A stretch of DNA of 64,000 nt from NCBI GenBank assembly GCA_964019335.1, contig OZ025654.1, positions 248,001 through 312,000 on the forward strand, in the 5' to 3' direction. Origin of the DNA: Diplonema japonicum. Its lineage: Eukaryota; Euglenozoa; Diplonemea; Diplonemida; Diplonemidae. Of this stretch, positions 21,123-32,236 are shown in pieces. The notes below the pieces were generated by a model. It searched no databases. It had not been told where the DNA came from and saw only the letters and a list, made by a program, of their open reading frames with translations. The position numbers and the translations under genes are program-made. Numbering within the stretch: position 1 is the first letter of the stretch; every line of letters begins with the position of its first letter.

Positions 21123-21746
21123 TCACCCTTCTTCCCTGTGATTCATGATGATGGAGATCGGGCACCCTTGCAGGATTCCGTTTGTGGTTGTGAACTCCTC
21201 GCCTACTCCTGTCGCGTATCTGAATCTCCTTCTGAGACCCTTGTACATCCCTTCTAACGCTCTCAGGATACCTTTGTCCATTCCCATCCGTTCCATCAGC
21301 TTCAATATCCTGCCGTGGCCTGTTCCTCGGGTTCCATTGACATCCTCACCCCAGACGGGGATCTCCGTGGCCCTACGTGCACCCGTCAGGCCCGCCTTGC
21401 CGAGAAAAGCCATCACACTCTTTCTCGGGTCTTCCTTCGCCGCTTTCCATGCCTCGTCTCCTGCCGCCCACTCAGCCATGATGGCCCTGCAGGCGACCTC
21501 CTCCTTTGTGCCCCCCTTCACCGGCGCCTTCTTCCTTTCCCCTCCTTTCCCGCTGGCCGCCTCCCTTGGCGCCACCAGCCGCTGCACCGTCACCGTCCCG
21601 CCACTCACCTTCTTCCCCACCCACTCCGCCCAGTTTGGGCCCTGCCCGTCCCGGCGCGTCTGCACCGAGCTTTGCTCGGTCCCAGGGGCACCGCTTGGAG
21701 GTGCGCCGGGTTTGCTTGCTGATTGCTCTGATTGATGTTCGCTCAT
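21123..21746 (-). pseudogene. Truncated reverse transcriptase (non-LTR retroelement)
   Basis: A 207-codon frame. Its last third carries RT-like motifs: FRYATGVGEEFTTTNGILQG followed by CPIS, which fits the 'G(I/V)xQGCPxS' block of LINE-type reverse transcriptases, preceded by LKLMERMGMDKGILRALEGM. The frame stops soon after this block, and the downstream catalytic YxDD region is not found, so the element is internally deleted and dead. The N-terminal 120 residues are Pro/Gly/Lys-rich. The start ATG at 21746 lies just downstream of a TTTCTTTCCCAG acceptor. Confidence 0.75.
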
Positions 21747-21799
21747 GTTAGTTCCGCCCCCTGGGAAAGAAAAAAAACTATTCTTTTAAGGTATGCGCT

Positions 21800-22200
21800 C
21801 ACCGGCCGAGCTGCGCTTAGTCCCGTTCTGGGGGCTCTGGCGGGTTCCTACCGGTAGTCATACTGCGGGGCAGCCTTGTCGGAGTCTGCGACAGGTACCT
21901 ATCCCGCAAGCCTTCGATGCTACTCATGGTTCGTTCCGGGAGTACTGGCCTCCTGTCATACCCGTGTGTGGTCGGTCCTCCTATACAGCGTAGGGAGTTG
22001 ACGCGCTCCACTCGCGCCGCTGGGAACGCTACCCCTCTGCCATCAGCGTGGTACAGGTCCTGGACACGTCTCAGCACATACCGTAGCCTCCTTGCCTTGA
22101 CGCCCAGGTCCTCCACCTTACCCCCTTCCCCGCCGTCGTCCAGCGGCAGCTCCATCTCCCGCTCGAAGTCGAGGGCAAGCTCTAAAGAAAAAAAGAAAAA
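21800..22200 (-). pseudogene. Retroelement C-terminal fragment (copy 1)
   Basis: The minus strand encodes LALDFEREMELPLDDGGEGG, then ARRLRYVLRRVQDLYHADG and AFPAARVERVNSLRCIGG. The same layout appears at 53633-54364 (ELAIDFEWTTG, RARRIKALIV, RPFPADEQKRVKSLIAIGG). It is therefore the end of another copy of the same family, lying directly upstream of the RT fragment in transcription order. No complete element is present. Confidence 0.6.
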
Positions 22201-23324
22201 AAAGGAACTACTTTGGTATGCGTTCTTGTGTCAATGGCAACAGCGGTGGCCGAAGCCACACAGGGGTTCTGCCCGTGAGAACTGTTCCCCCCCGATGCTA
22301 CCCGAGGTAGAAGGTTTTAAATTAACGCGTGAAAATTAAAAGAAAATCAGTCGATTAATAGGGGGGGGGGGGGGGGGGAGGGCGTGGTGGCTATAAAAAT
22401 GAATAAGAACTTGTGTTTTTTTGTGCTGAGTAATCAGAAAAATCTTTCCTGCGGGTTTTCTTTTCTTTTTTTTTTTTTTTTAACCCTTTCTTTTCTTTCT
22501 TTTTCTTCTTCTTTTACTCGAGCGGAAAAAAAAAAAAAACCAAAGCGAACAAGTTCTTACCATATTATTTTATTACTCTTATTTGTAGTGGTCAAAAAAA
22601 AAAAACTTCATTTCTTTCCCTTAAGAAAAAAAGTTACGGTTTACAAAGACTTCATAGGGCTAACTTACCAGGGTTATACCCTACAACTTACTACTGCAAA
22701 ACCCAGAAACATGCGCCCCCCTACTTTTATTTCAGGCTACAAGGGGGGGACCTGAGTTTGCAGTTTTCGTCTTTTTATTAATTCTAATGGGTGGCATAGA
22801 TAGATATAGAAATAGTAAAGAAGGTGCCTAAAAAAAAACAGCGCACCTATCGAAGAAAGTTAGTTCTACATCCCAATGTGCATTGGGAGGCAAAAAAAAG
22901 TGGCTATGGCCTGACTTTGTCAAGTACACTTTTTGCTGTGATTCCTCCTCGGTGGCCCTGACTAAGAGGCATAAAATAAGTAGTTTAAAACTTGTCCAAA
23001 GCAGGATGAACTTGGCTTTTTACGGACCATTAAAAGTAAAAAGACTAACCAGAAAGGGTGGGTGGGGCTGATGGAGGAAGTAACAGCTAATGCCCTGTCA
23101 TGTCGATCTGCGTACTTCGGGGAGGGGAGAAAAAGAAAACCTAATAAAGTGGAAATCACTGTTGCTCTTGAATAAAAAAAAAAAAACCCCTTTTGAAAGG
23201 TTTTGCGTTTTTCTTTTTTTTCTTTTTGCGCTCGCCGCCTAAAAAAGAGACATTTGAGGAATATGGACCCTATTTATTTGGCTAAACTTGTATAGATGTG
23301 GTGGGGGAAAAGAAAAAAAAATAT

Positions 23325-23660
23325 ATATGAGTTAAAGGAAGTCTTTGTGAGACGCCCCCTTGTTCTCATCTCCTATCTGTAACTGTCCCCTTTCAGCAGC
23401 GGTTTCTGGTATACCGAGGTATCCCATCATGAGATATGTGATAAGACCCATGAGGTTGTCATGTGATTTATCGACCAGTCCGATATCCTCCTTTGGGGTC
23501 TTGCCGCGGGCTTGCCCATTGTCCTTTCAACGCCTCCAGGTCATGCTTGGTCTCGGTTATGCAAATATCGTCCCTTGTTCTCATCTTCTACCTGCACCTA
23601 TCCCCTTTCAGCAGCGGTCATGCTTGGTATTCGGTGATGCAAATATCGCCCCTGTTCCAT
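23325..23660. repeat. Cluster of GTCTTYRTGAGACGCCC / GCTTGGTATTCGG repeat units
   Basis: CCTTGTTCTCATC followed by CTACCTGCACCTATC or CTATCTGTAACTGTC, CCCTTTCAGCAGCGGT and ATGCTTGGTNTTCGG with TGCAAATATCG occurs twice here with rearranged order. Related single units occur at 2855-2980 and 11550-11620. This looks like a broken local duplication. Confidence 0.5.
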
Positions 23661-23896
23661 CCGATCACCGCCTTTGTCCTCCCGATGGATCAAAAAAGGA
23701 AAAAAAAAAAAAAGCCAAATGTGAACTTCTAATGAATACTGTGACACGGTTGAGTATCAGAATTTTTCAAAAAGAAGCACAACCGGAAAAAAAAAAAAAA
23801 AAAAGTTCGCTGGAGAAAAAAAAAAAAGAATCTTTTAGAATTTTCCTTCTCGTTTATCAATTTTCTTTTTTTTTCCTTTTTTTTTATCTTTTCTTT

Positions 23897-23929
<33 letters not shown>

Positions 23930-24579
23930 CCTTGAGGGCTCTTTTTCTTCTTGTTTTTTTTCTCCACTTCAATTTTATTTTTTTTTCCTTTTTTTTTGGT
24001 CAATTTGTTTTCGAACGAAACCTTGCGCTGCGTGCAAATAGCTTTTTTGTAGTTCCGACCTGAAAAAAGAAATAAAATAAAAAGGTCAGGACCCCTTTTT
24101 TTCTTCGCACACGGATTGCAACTGCACTGCATGCAGTACAGGATGTAAGAGTGTCATTCCCTTCCATTTTCAGCTTTTTAACTTTTAGCAGTTCATTGTC
24201 GCACAATTCCATTTCTTTTTTTTCTTGAATCTCTTTTTATCTTCTTTCTCCTATTCTTTTTTTTCTTTCTTCCATTCTCGCATTACCTTCTGCTGTTTTA
24301 CAAAAAGAGTTTTTTGTTGCCTGTTGATTGGTTGTGTAAAACCAGGTTTCTTTCTTTCTTTAAAAAAAAAAATCTTTTTCTCAGGAAACAGTTCGAGAAC
24401 TATTGCGCACAAACAAAGACTAACTCGTCCATTCCCTTTTTTGAAAAAAAAAAAAAAAAGGTCCCCCGACACAGTTACCCAGTCTATCCTTTTCTATTGA
24501 CGAAAAAAAAAATTGTTTGTTTTTTTTTTTTTGTGCACACGGTGCAAAACGTACAGCGTGCTGTACTACTTCCAATGGC

Positions 24580-24745
24580 AGCACTTGCTAAATACAAATG
24601 TATATAAATTCTTTAATGACTATACTGTTCACGAGCAAAAAAAAAAGTTTTTAAAAAAGCTGCGACAGTTTCTTTTTTGCTCGGCACAAATTGCATATTG
24701 CTTTAAAATCTTTTCTTTTTTGAAAGATAAATATTTGTAAAAAAA
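24580..24745. repeat. Large dispersed repeat, fragment
   Basis: Matches 10155-10295: GACTATACTGTTCACGAGCA, AAAAAGCTGCGACAGTTTC, TTTTTGCTCGGCACAAATTG and GAAAGATAAATATTTGTAA, followed by an A-run. Confidence 0.65.
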
Positions 24746-24936
24746 AAAAAAAAAAAGTGTCAGGGCACCACATTGAAAAGAAGGGAGAAATAAAAAAGAT
24801 GTGCCGATTTACATCCCAGCTTTTCTTTTTTTTTTTTTTCTCTTTTCTTTTTCCCCCTCCAAATTTGTTTACTCCAGGCCCCAGGTATTTATACTTGTTG
24901 ACCGGCAGTTTCAATCTACATAATTCTTTTTGAAAA

Positions 24937-24967
<31 letters not shown>

Positions 24968-25419
24968 CTGCCGGACCAGCGTTTCTTTAGCCTACTTTCG
25001 TTTGTAGCCTGTGTGGGCGGGGCAACCTTGTCCTTGAGGCAGTTAAAACAAGCCCGCAGACTTGCCCTTGTTGAAGCTGAGCATCTAGAACTGAGAGGCC
25101 CAACGGGTAGCGTTAACACCTATTGTTATTATTATTTTTCAAAAAAAAGAAAAGAAAAAAAAAAGAGTCCAAAACCTAAGCTAAAAAAAAAAAGTGCCGA
25201 TTGAGTTTACTATTCTTTTTTATTTCTCTTTTTTTTTTTCTTCCGTTTTTTTTTTTTTTTTCTTCTTCTTGGTTTCTAAATAAAACCTATTTCTAAGTGA
25301 AAATTCTTCACCAAGAAAGAAAAAAAAAAAGATTTTTTAAAAAAAAAAAGAGAATCAAAAGAAAGAACAAAAAAAGAAAATTTATTATGATAGGAACGAA
25401 GTGGTTAGCAACGGCCCGC

Positions 25420-25452
<33 letters not shown>

Positions 25453-25994
25453 GCTTTTTTTTGTAGTTTCCGGGAACTCTTGTGTCCAAGACGAAGGTCT
25501 CATAAAAACAAATGAAAAATTCGATCTTTTAAGTGTATGGGGGGTGTTGCAGTCAGATTGATTAACTACTACCTCGGTTCTAGGACGATTGCCTTATTTC
25601 TTTCTTGTCTCAGTGCTTTTGCACCCTTTTGGAAGATGGCGTGGCGAAAAAAAAGGGGGAAAGCATACGAGTGGGTAGAAAACGGAAAGCACCAAAACAG
25701 AAATAAAAAAAAGGGAGGGGGGTAAGAAATCACGCATCACCCACAGGAAAAAAGAAGAAAAAAAAGCAGCTCAGTTCAGCCTCCGCCGCATATTCAGCAG
25801 AGCAGAAAGAAAATCGCAATCCACTATCTGTTGTTTTGAGATCAGTATTGTAACCTCCTTCTTCTTCCATTCAAAACCTCATTATTCGCTATTTGCAACA
25901 AGAAATTTGAAGTTTCACTGTACCAAAGAACACTGGAACAATGCTATAAATGTTTCCAGGCTCATTTAGAAGGCAAGAAAAAAAAAGAGAAAAA

Positions 25995-26080
25995 AAAAGA
26001 GTCGGGATTAACCTGTAGAAGGATAAGCCCAACAATGCCACCACTACTCTTTTTAGCACTAACAATTCATTTTCAATATA
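25995..26080. repeat. AAAGAGTCGG dispersed repeat, copy 2
   Basis: AAAAAGAGTCGGGATTAACC, TGTAGAAGGATAAGCCCAAC, then AATGCCACCACTACTC and AACAATTCAT, as at 12033-12140 but with the TGATTG...GCCGGG part missing. Confidence 0.6.
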
Positions 26081-27409
26081 TTTCTTTTCTTGTTCATGCA
26101 GAAAAAAAAAACAACAACAACACGGCTCAAAACGCTTTTAATGGCATCTTTCCGTCAGGTTTACACATTTCTTGCATTCTTTTCGGAAGATCGGATTTCA
26201 GAAATATCCCCTTGACAAATAGCGAATAATGGACCAACGAGGGCGCATGTTCGTTTCCTTTCTTGAGTGTCAAAGCACACTTCAGATAGCTCATGCGCTG
26301 GTCAACAGAAGAGAAGTACAAGGTGGAAGAAAGTTGGAAAAAAAAAAAAACACAAGGAAATTTGATAAACTTCGGTGTTTGGTGCCCTCTTCGGTGCACC
26401 CTTTTTTTTTTCCTTTTTTTTCCAGTTTATAAACTATACAATGGCCGTGAAAACATTATAAAAAAAAAAAAAGATCGCAGAAAAAAGAAAGTTTGTACAC
26501 GGTGTGTCATGAACCCGAGAGCCTGTGTTCCCAGAATGGTGAAATCCTATCTAGTTCCCTCTTTTCTAATAACAACAAGTGACCTCAGGCTACTTGTATG
26601 GTTAAGTGCTGCCATTCTTTTGAACTTGTTCGACTAACTTTTGGGAAACAGGGAGCTCCAGACGGACACCGTATATTTGACTATAAAAATATTAAAAAAA
26701 AGGTTTTCCTTGGGATGGGGGCCCTACTAGTACGAAAGAAAACAAACGTATATATAATAAAAAAAAAAAAACCATTTATTATATAAATGAGTTAAAGGAG
26801 GTCATTGCGGCGCTCCCTTTTCGCATCATTACAAATATTATTATGGATCCTAATCTCTTTTGTAGCTGCTTTGGTCCTGCCCCTGGATAGTGTTACCTCC
26901 AGTGTTGAAGGCCACCGAACAGCTTTACACTAGAAGGTCCAAAAAAAAAAGATATAAAGGTCCCCCCGAACAATCCCTTTATTTGGACAGTGGAGGGGGT
27001 GTTTGGGCTCCAAAAAAAGAATTACTGTAAACAATTAATTCCGGAAGAAAAAAATCACTAGAAATTAAATATTACCGGAAGCTCTGTGGGACCGGGGGTT
27101 TTTAAAGACAAGCCTCTTCGCCCGGATCGAAAGGCAGAACGTGTTGGGGAGAACAGTGTCAGCATCCCACATTAACGATCTCGCAGGGGATCTGCTCCGG
27201 TCAGGTGAAGGTGCCTCTGCTACCTTCACGGGTTCCATCATCAAAGACGGCAGTCTTCAGATCCATTCGATGCCTCGAGACAAGCAACTGCTGCATCCCA
27301 GCTTATTTACACGGTAAAAAAACCCCGGAAGGCTGGGGCTTACAACAACGGAAACCCGCTGAGTCACGGTTCAAGAATTTGTTCCTCCCCTTCTGTGACT
27401 ACCTGATAA

Positions 27410-27520
27410 ACCTTGTTTGTGTGCACGAGCGGAATTTTACCTAATAAAATAGCTCATTACGCTGCCATCAACTAGTTTTTAGTCTCGACAATAATATTGT
27501 TAAAACAAAAAAAAACGTCC
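27410..27520. repeat. Large dispersed repeat, fragment
   Basis: Matches 10060-10160: a GCACGAGCGGAATT-like start, CCTAATA, AGCTCATTACGCTGCC and CTAGTTTTTAGTCTCGACA. Confidence 0.6.
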
Positions 27521-28751
27521 GTAAAGAAAAGAAATTACCGGAAGTAATATTAACGGAAGCTTTGGTAATTTATTGTTTACAATTTGGGATGGTATTACTC
27601 GGGGGGGGGCCCTTTAACCAAAATATAACTTAACATCGTTCGCGCACGAAAATACATTTTCCCCGCTTTGGGCAGCCTCGTGCTCAACCGAAACCGGACG
27701 ATTCACAGGAATCCCATCCCAGCTTTGTGTTGTGCTGAGTCCGCTGAGTGCAGTACGTTGTGTTAAATATAAAAGAAAATAAAATAAAAAGGCAGCAAAC
27801 GAGAGTTAAATTCTGGCTCATCTTTGGCAAGCAGATTTTGTTATTCTGTCATTTTGAGTACAGACCTGACACCTGACTCAGAGTGAAAGCGAAAATCAAC
27901 ATCCCGAATTATAATTGCGCGATGAGGACGAAAAGGGTGTAAAAAAAAAAAAAAAAACTAACTGAATTGTGCAATACTTCTATAGGCGCACTTGCAAGGA
28001 CTACCACAGCGCCAAAAAATGGACTAAACTAGCACACAAAAAAATGAAAGAGCAAATCAACAACAAAATAAATTTGCGGGAAAAAAAGAAACTCGATAAC
28101 TTATTTACGAGATAAAAAGACGAAAGGAGCCAACGCCGAGCCTTTTATATCTCCAATGTTATCCCCGCCACCTGTAAAAAATAAAGCAAAAAAGAAAAAG
28201 ACAAAAGAAAAGGGTACACTCCGCCTTTGGCTGCAGTTTAACAGATATCTAATTCTTCGTACCACGTGGATCTGTAACTACGGAAGACTGAGCAAAGAGA
28301 AAGGGAACCATATAAAACACAGCTGGTGAACCTTTCCCAAAGCTTCTTCCGTCGAAGGCACCGTGTATCCCTTCCTTGTAACAAAGAAGCAAGAAAGTAC
28401 TAGAGGAGGGGGGGGGGCTGCCCCCCCCAGGAAAACCTTAAGATATAACACAAGAAATTACACGAAGTAAGGGAATAAGAAGAATATGGGTAGGTAGATC
28501 CGACATTCTGGGTCGCGTTTATCAACGAAAAGAAGAAGAAAAAAAACTATGAAAACAGGATCGTCAGAAAAAAGAAAAGAAAAGACCCCTGCACGAACAA
28601 AGGTGCAATTTTTTGCTTTAGAGGAAGAAAGAAGGAAAAAAAGAGGGAAAAAAAACAGATCGATACTGTGAGACGAATATGGTCATAGAGGGGGGAAGGA
28701 GGTTTAAAAGAGAAAATACTTCACTATGATATAAGAAGGGTAAACTTCAAC

Positions 28752-31127
28752 TTAAGATTCCCACCCAAGGGACCTCATGAGATGCTTGGCACCCTGAACC
28801 TTCTCTGAACTGAATCCAGAGACCAGTGTTCCAAGCAGGGCGCGTGCTGTGTCAGCACCATCGTTCTCGTACACCCTCATCACACGGAAGAGGTCATTGG
28901 CACTGTTCTGTGCTTCCTCCAGCTCGTACATCCACTCCTGGGCAGGGCCGTTCGTTCTGCTGCAGATTTCAAGGAGCCACACGGAGCCAGGCAAATCAGA
29001 CGGGACTGAGCTGGATATGCCGCTTTTGCTGATGCACTTCATTGTAGTGATGATGTCACAGGGGAGGATCTTGAAGAAGTCCGCAAGCCCTTCCAAGTTG
29101 GTCACCTTCGCGATCTTCTTCGTCACCGATGCCCTCACCAGTACATCCGTCACGTGGTGCTGCCTCCCGACCATCGCAGGCACGCGCAGGTTGCTGCCAC
29201 CGAGGTTCCCTGCCCAGCACGGGCCTCCTGTGACAGCAGTGTACACCTTCAGTGGGAAACTGTCGGTCAACGTTTCCTCGATGCTGACAGCCGCGTCAGC
29301 TGCCGCCACCTCTGGCGACGCCTTCTGGATCTGGAAGTTCCATGCGCACATGATCCGCCCATTCGCAAGCTGTGCATCCAGGACTGTCCCTCGCAGGGAT
29401 GACACTACGTTGTGCACCTTGTCCGCGAACACCGCCACCACCTCGTGGATGCGCCTCATGTTCCCCTTCCCTCCCTGTTCCCCGACCCACGTCACGTATG
29501 TGGGCAGGTGGAACGTGCACGTAGCGACTTGCTTCTTCACAACTCTTGTCGCCAGGTCTTGCGCCACGTGTGCAGCTGCACCGTGCGATGTGTGGCTGGA
29601 ACGCGAGCTCTTCGTCATTCCGTTGGTCAGTTTGCTCGTGGTACTTGTGCCAGAGTGCTTGCTGGAGCGGTCATCATCGTCTGTGTCCTTCACTGCCGTG
29701 GCCTGCAGGACGGAGTCGGGGAGGTACATCTTGTAAGTCTTCAACGTCTTCACGATGGTGATGAAGGAGGCCTGCACCCTTGTGGGGTTGGAGATGCTGA
29801 GCAGGTAGTTCAGCTGGTCTAGCTCCATCCGTGCGATCTGCTCTGCCATGTTTTCTGCCACAGCATTTGTGTCGTAGAGGCGCCTGAAGGCACGGTGCTT
29901 GGCCGTGGCCTTCCACCCGAGCAGCAAGAGCAAAAGGATGGACACAGAGCCACCCACAACAATCCCAATGATGATGTTGGTGTAGTCGGTGGACGTGGGG
30001 TCGGAGATTCCGCACGTCACACCTGAGTGACCGGTGCACTCCACACAGTTGCCTCGAACGCACCTCCCGTTCCCGTTGCACCCCTCGGGACACACGCTAG
30101 GGTTGAAGACCCACACGTCAAGGTTGGGTACTGCCTCTGTCGACGTCAGCACACCACCATAGACGATTAGCTTCCCCCTATATGACCCCATCACGAAGTC
30201 AGATAGCTCAGGAACCCAGTAGCTCGTGTTGTCCGTTTGCTGAACGATGTCCCAGTGCAGAGGGCGGGGTGCATTCATGTCGAGCGTTGCGATCTTGTTC
30301 CCCGTTGCCAGGAAGCCCTTGCCTCCTGGGTCGCCAATCAGCACAAGCGTTCCGTTCCCCACCGACACCATCTTGAACTCCTCACCCGCCATCCCGTCGT
30401 TCACAAGGTCCTCCCACAGGCCGTTCGAGTCCGATGCGTTGAAGACGTACGTCCTGTTGGGGAAGGCGCTGCCTCCGAATACACCACCGGTGAAGACAGC
30501 AAGGTCGCCGACACCCACACCACCGGGGTCCTCGACCTTCAGTCTTGTGTCGTACCCACGTGGGCGCCAGGTCTCGTCATCCTTGTTGAAGACAGAGTAG
30601 TCAGAGAAGCTTCCGTCGTCTGTGCCTGCGATGACGATGTGGTCGGTGGTGAGCATCGCTATGAAGTCCGTTCCGAAGACGTCGTAGTTGAGACCGTTGA
30701 CCAGGTCGCTGGGGATCTCACGCCACGTGTTGCTCTGAGGGGAGTATGCCCACAGGTCGCTGTGCGTCTTCCCCCCGATGAGGTAGACTAAGTTGCGCTT
30801 GTCATCGCACCCGATTTGGAGCTTCTCCCTCGTGGAGGGGACAGTGCCTACAGGGGTGACCTCTGTCCACGTAAACGTGATGAAGTCGAAGGACCATAAG
30901 TCGTTCAGAAGTACTTCCGTTGCTAGAGTCTCTCCACCGAAGTAGTAGATCTTGTCACGTAAGACGCATGACCAGGTATTCACTCGTGGGGTCGCGGTGG
31001 TGACTGCGGATATCCGTGTCCACTGCTCGTTGCGTGCGGTCGTCACTGCCACTGCATCATCAAAGAGATCACACACCGTGCTGCCTATAAGCAGCACCCC
31101 TACAAGGAGCACACGGTGAATAGACAT
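28752..31127 (-). CDS. Kelch/EGF-like transmembrane receptor with degenerate cyclase-homology domain (paralogue B)
   Basis: 791 aa, single exon, same architecture as 6548-8923: signal peptide (MSIHRVLLVGVLLIGSTVC), kelch-like region, EGF-like Cys cluster at about 349-376, TM about 386-408, juxtamembrane helix, and a cyclase-like domain without catalytic Asp. The region from EGF through TM and most of the cyclase-like domain is almost identical to paralogue A, while the first ~110 residues, a patch before the EGF motif (about 315-340), the Ser/Thr-rich linker (about 485-520) and the last ~30 residues differ strongly. The last part reads ALLGTLVSGFSSEKVQGAK in B against LLVTLPEEKRSELSVFE in A. 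This fits duplication with later gene conversion or selection. The role is inferred only. Confidence 0.88.
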   Translation of the reverse strand: MSIHRVLLVGVLLIGSTVCDLFDDAVAVTTARNEQWTRISAVTTATPRVNTWSCVLRDKIYYFGGETLATEVLLNDLWSFDFITFTWTEVTPVGTVPSTREKLQIGCDDKRNLVYLIGGKTHSDLWAYSPQSNTWREIPSDLVNGLNYDVFGTDFIAMLTTDHIVIAGTDDGSFSDYSVFNKDDETWRPRGYDTRLKVEDPGGVGVGDLAVFTGGVFGGSAFPNRTYVFNASDSNGLWEDLVNDGMAGEEFKMVSVGNGTLVLIGDPGGKGFLATGNKIATLDMNAPRPLHWDIVQQTDNTSYWVPELSDFVMGSYRGKLIVYGGVLTSTEAVPNLDVWVFNPSVCPEGCNGNGRCVRGNCVECTGHSGVTCGISDPTSTDYTNIIIGIVVGGSVSILLLLLLGWKATAKHRAFRRLYDTNAVAENMAEQIARMELDQLNYLLSISNPTRVQASFITIVKTLKTYKMYLPDSVLQATAVKDTDDDDRSSKHSGTSTTSKLTNGMTKSSRSSHTSHGAAAHVAQDLATRVVKKQVATCTFHLPTYVTWVGEQGGKGNMRRIHEVVAVFADKVHNVVSSLRGTVLDAQLANGRIMCAWNFQIQKASPEVAAADAAVSIEETLTDSFPLKVYTAVTGGPCWAGNLGGSNLRVPAMVGRQHHVTDVLVRASVTKKIAKVTNLEGLADFFKILPCDIITTMKCISKSGISSSVPSDLPGSVWLLEICSRTNGPAQEWMYELEEAQNSANDLFRVMRVYENDGADTARALLGTLVSGFSSEKVQGAKHLMRSLGWES

Positions 31128-31275
31128 CTTCCTCTACCTTTTTTCTTCTTTTTTTTCTCTCTTTTCTCTCAAAAAAAGACCGAAGAAAAAAAAAACCTAT
31201 GATGAATGTAACATGGAGGAAAGACGAAAAAAACGAAGAAGCAAACTTGGGGGGGGGGGGGGGGGGGGGACTTCA

Positions 31276-31743
31276 TTAATGCTTGCTTTTCTTCTTCTTT
31301 CGCCTCCTGTCCTCAGACGACGACGACGAAGAGGACGTGGACGTGGATGTAGTTCGGCGTCTGCGCTTTTTCTTTTTTGCTTTACCCTTTTCCCTCAGAA
31401 GCGACAGGGCCTCGATAGGGCTTGACACTCCTGACTTTATAATGTCTTTTAGTTTCTTGCGTAGCTTTGTGTATCGTTGCATTACCTCTTCTCTTTGCTC
31501 TTCGTTCAACCCAGCAAGCGGGTCGGCAAGGCTGGCCTCTTCCTCAAAGCAGAACCCACGTCCCTGTGACACGTCAGCTCTTGTGCGCAACTTTGCGGTC
31601 AGCACTCTTCGGCCGCCCTTTGTATCCTCTTCCTCCTCTCCTTGTGCTTTCCTTTCCATCTTCTTTGCTAGTGCGATCACATTCGTCAGGCATCTTGGAT
31701 CCTTCCCATTTCTCACCATTGCTTCATAGTCTTCTTTTTCCAT
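31276..31743 (-). CDS. Small basic, Ser-rich-tailed protein of unknown function
   Basis: 155 aa from the ATG at 31743 (MEKEDYEAMVRNGKDPR). A frame exists six codons further upstream only with a TTG start and crosses the AG of a strong acceptor, so ATG is preferred. The first half is acidic/basic mixed with LNEEQREEVMQRYTKLRKKL, a likely helix; the tail is KKKKRRRR, then Ser/Thr repeats and KKKKSKH. The tail suggests nuclear or RNA/DNA-associated location. No domain is recognised. It could be the last exon of a longer gene, but nothing upstream fits. Confidence 0.65.
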   Translation of the reverse strand: MEKEDYEAMVRNGKDPRCLTNVIALAKKMERKAQGEEEEDTKGGRRVLTAKLRTRADVSQGRGFCFEEEASLADPLAGLNEEQREEVMQRYTKLRKKLKDIIKSGVSSPIEALSLLREKGKAKKKKRRRRTTSTSTSSSSSSSEDRRRKKKKSKH

Positions 31744-31753
31744 CTGCCGCGAC

Positions 31754-31783
31754 CTGAACAATACGTTAGAAAGAAAAAAAAGG
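31754..31783 (-). promoter_or_regulatory. Probable 3' splice (trans-splice) acceptor
   Basis: On the minus strand: TTTTTTTTCTTTCTAACGTA then TTGTTCAG, with AG 11 nt before the ATG at 31743. The pyrimidine tract, a CTAAC branch-point-like element and CAG are in normal order. No upstream exon of this gene is visible, so a spliced leader is the simplest donor. Confidence 0.55.
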
Positions 31784-32236
31784 AAGGTGCACAGAACAGC
31801 ATGGATAAAAATAAATAGATTCGGGGGTGAGGAAGACCTCTCTAAAAAAAAGATGGGAGGGACTTCTTTTTGTTTTCTTTTCTTTTAAAAGAATCCCTCC
31901 CTTAATACCCGAGTATGTAAAGGCGAGGTGGTTTTCTTATTTTTCCCCTTCATGTTTTTGATTAAAAACATAGAGGTGACATGGGATAAAGAAAAGAAAA
32001 AGAGTCGGGGCACAGCATTTCTTTTGTTGCACGATTAACAAAGGCTTTTTAACTGACAAAAAGACCCGTGCAATCAAAAAGAAAGAAGAAAAACTAGCAA
32101 ACAGTAAACCTTTGTTACACTACATGGATAAGGAGCCACTTATGTAATGAAGTCTGTTGAAAGCACACAAAAATAAAAAATATCTAATTCTAAGGATAAG
32201 TGGTAAACACCACTGCGTTCGAGGAGGCCCCTCCGT

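Larger units (their letters stand above)
22341..28751. other. Long gene-free spacer
   Basis: About 6.4 kb with no intact gene. It is dominated by A-, T- and G-runs (for example at 22360, 23900, 24930 and 25420) and by repeat fragments: GTCTTTGTGAGACGCCC and GCTTGGTATTCGG units at 23325-23700, pieces of the large dispersed repeat at 24580-24745 and 27410-27520, and an AAAGAGTCGG copy at 25995-26080. One plus-strand frame near 27110-27318 (see findings) looks faintly coding. Confidence 0.6.
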
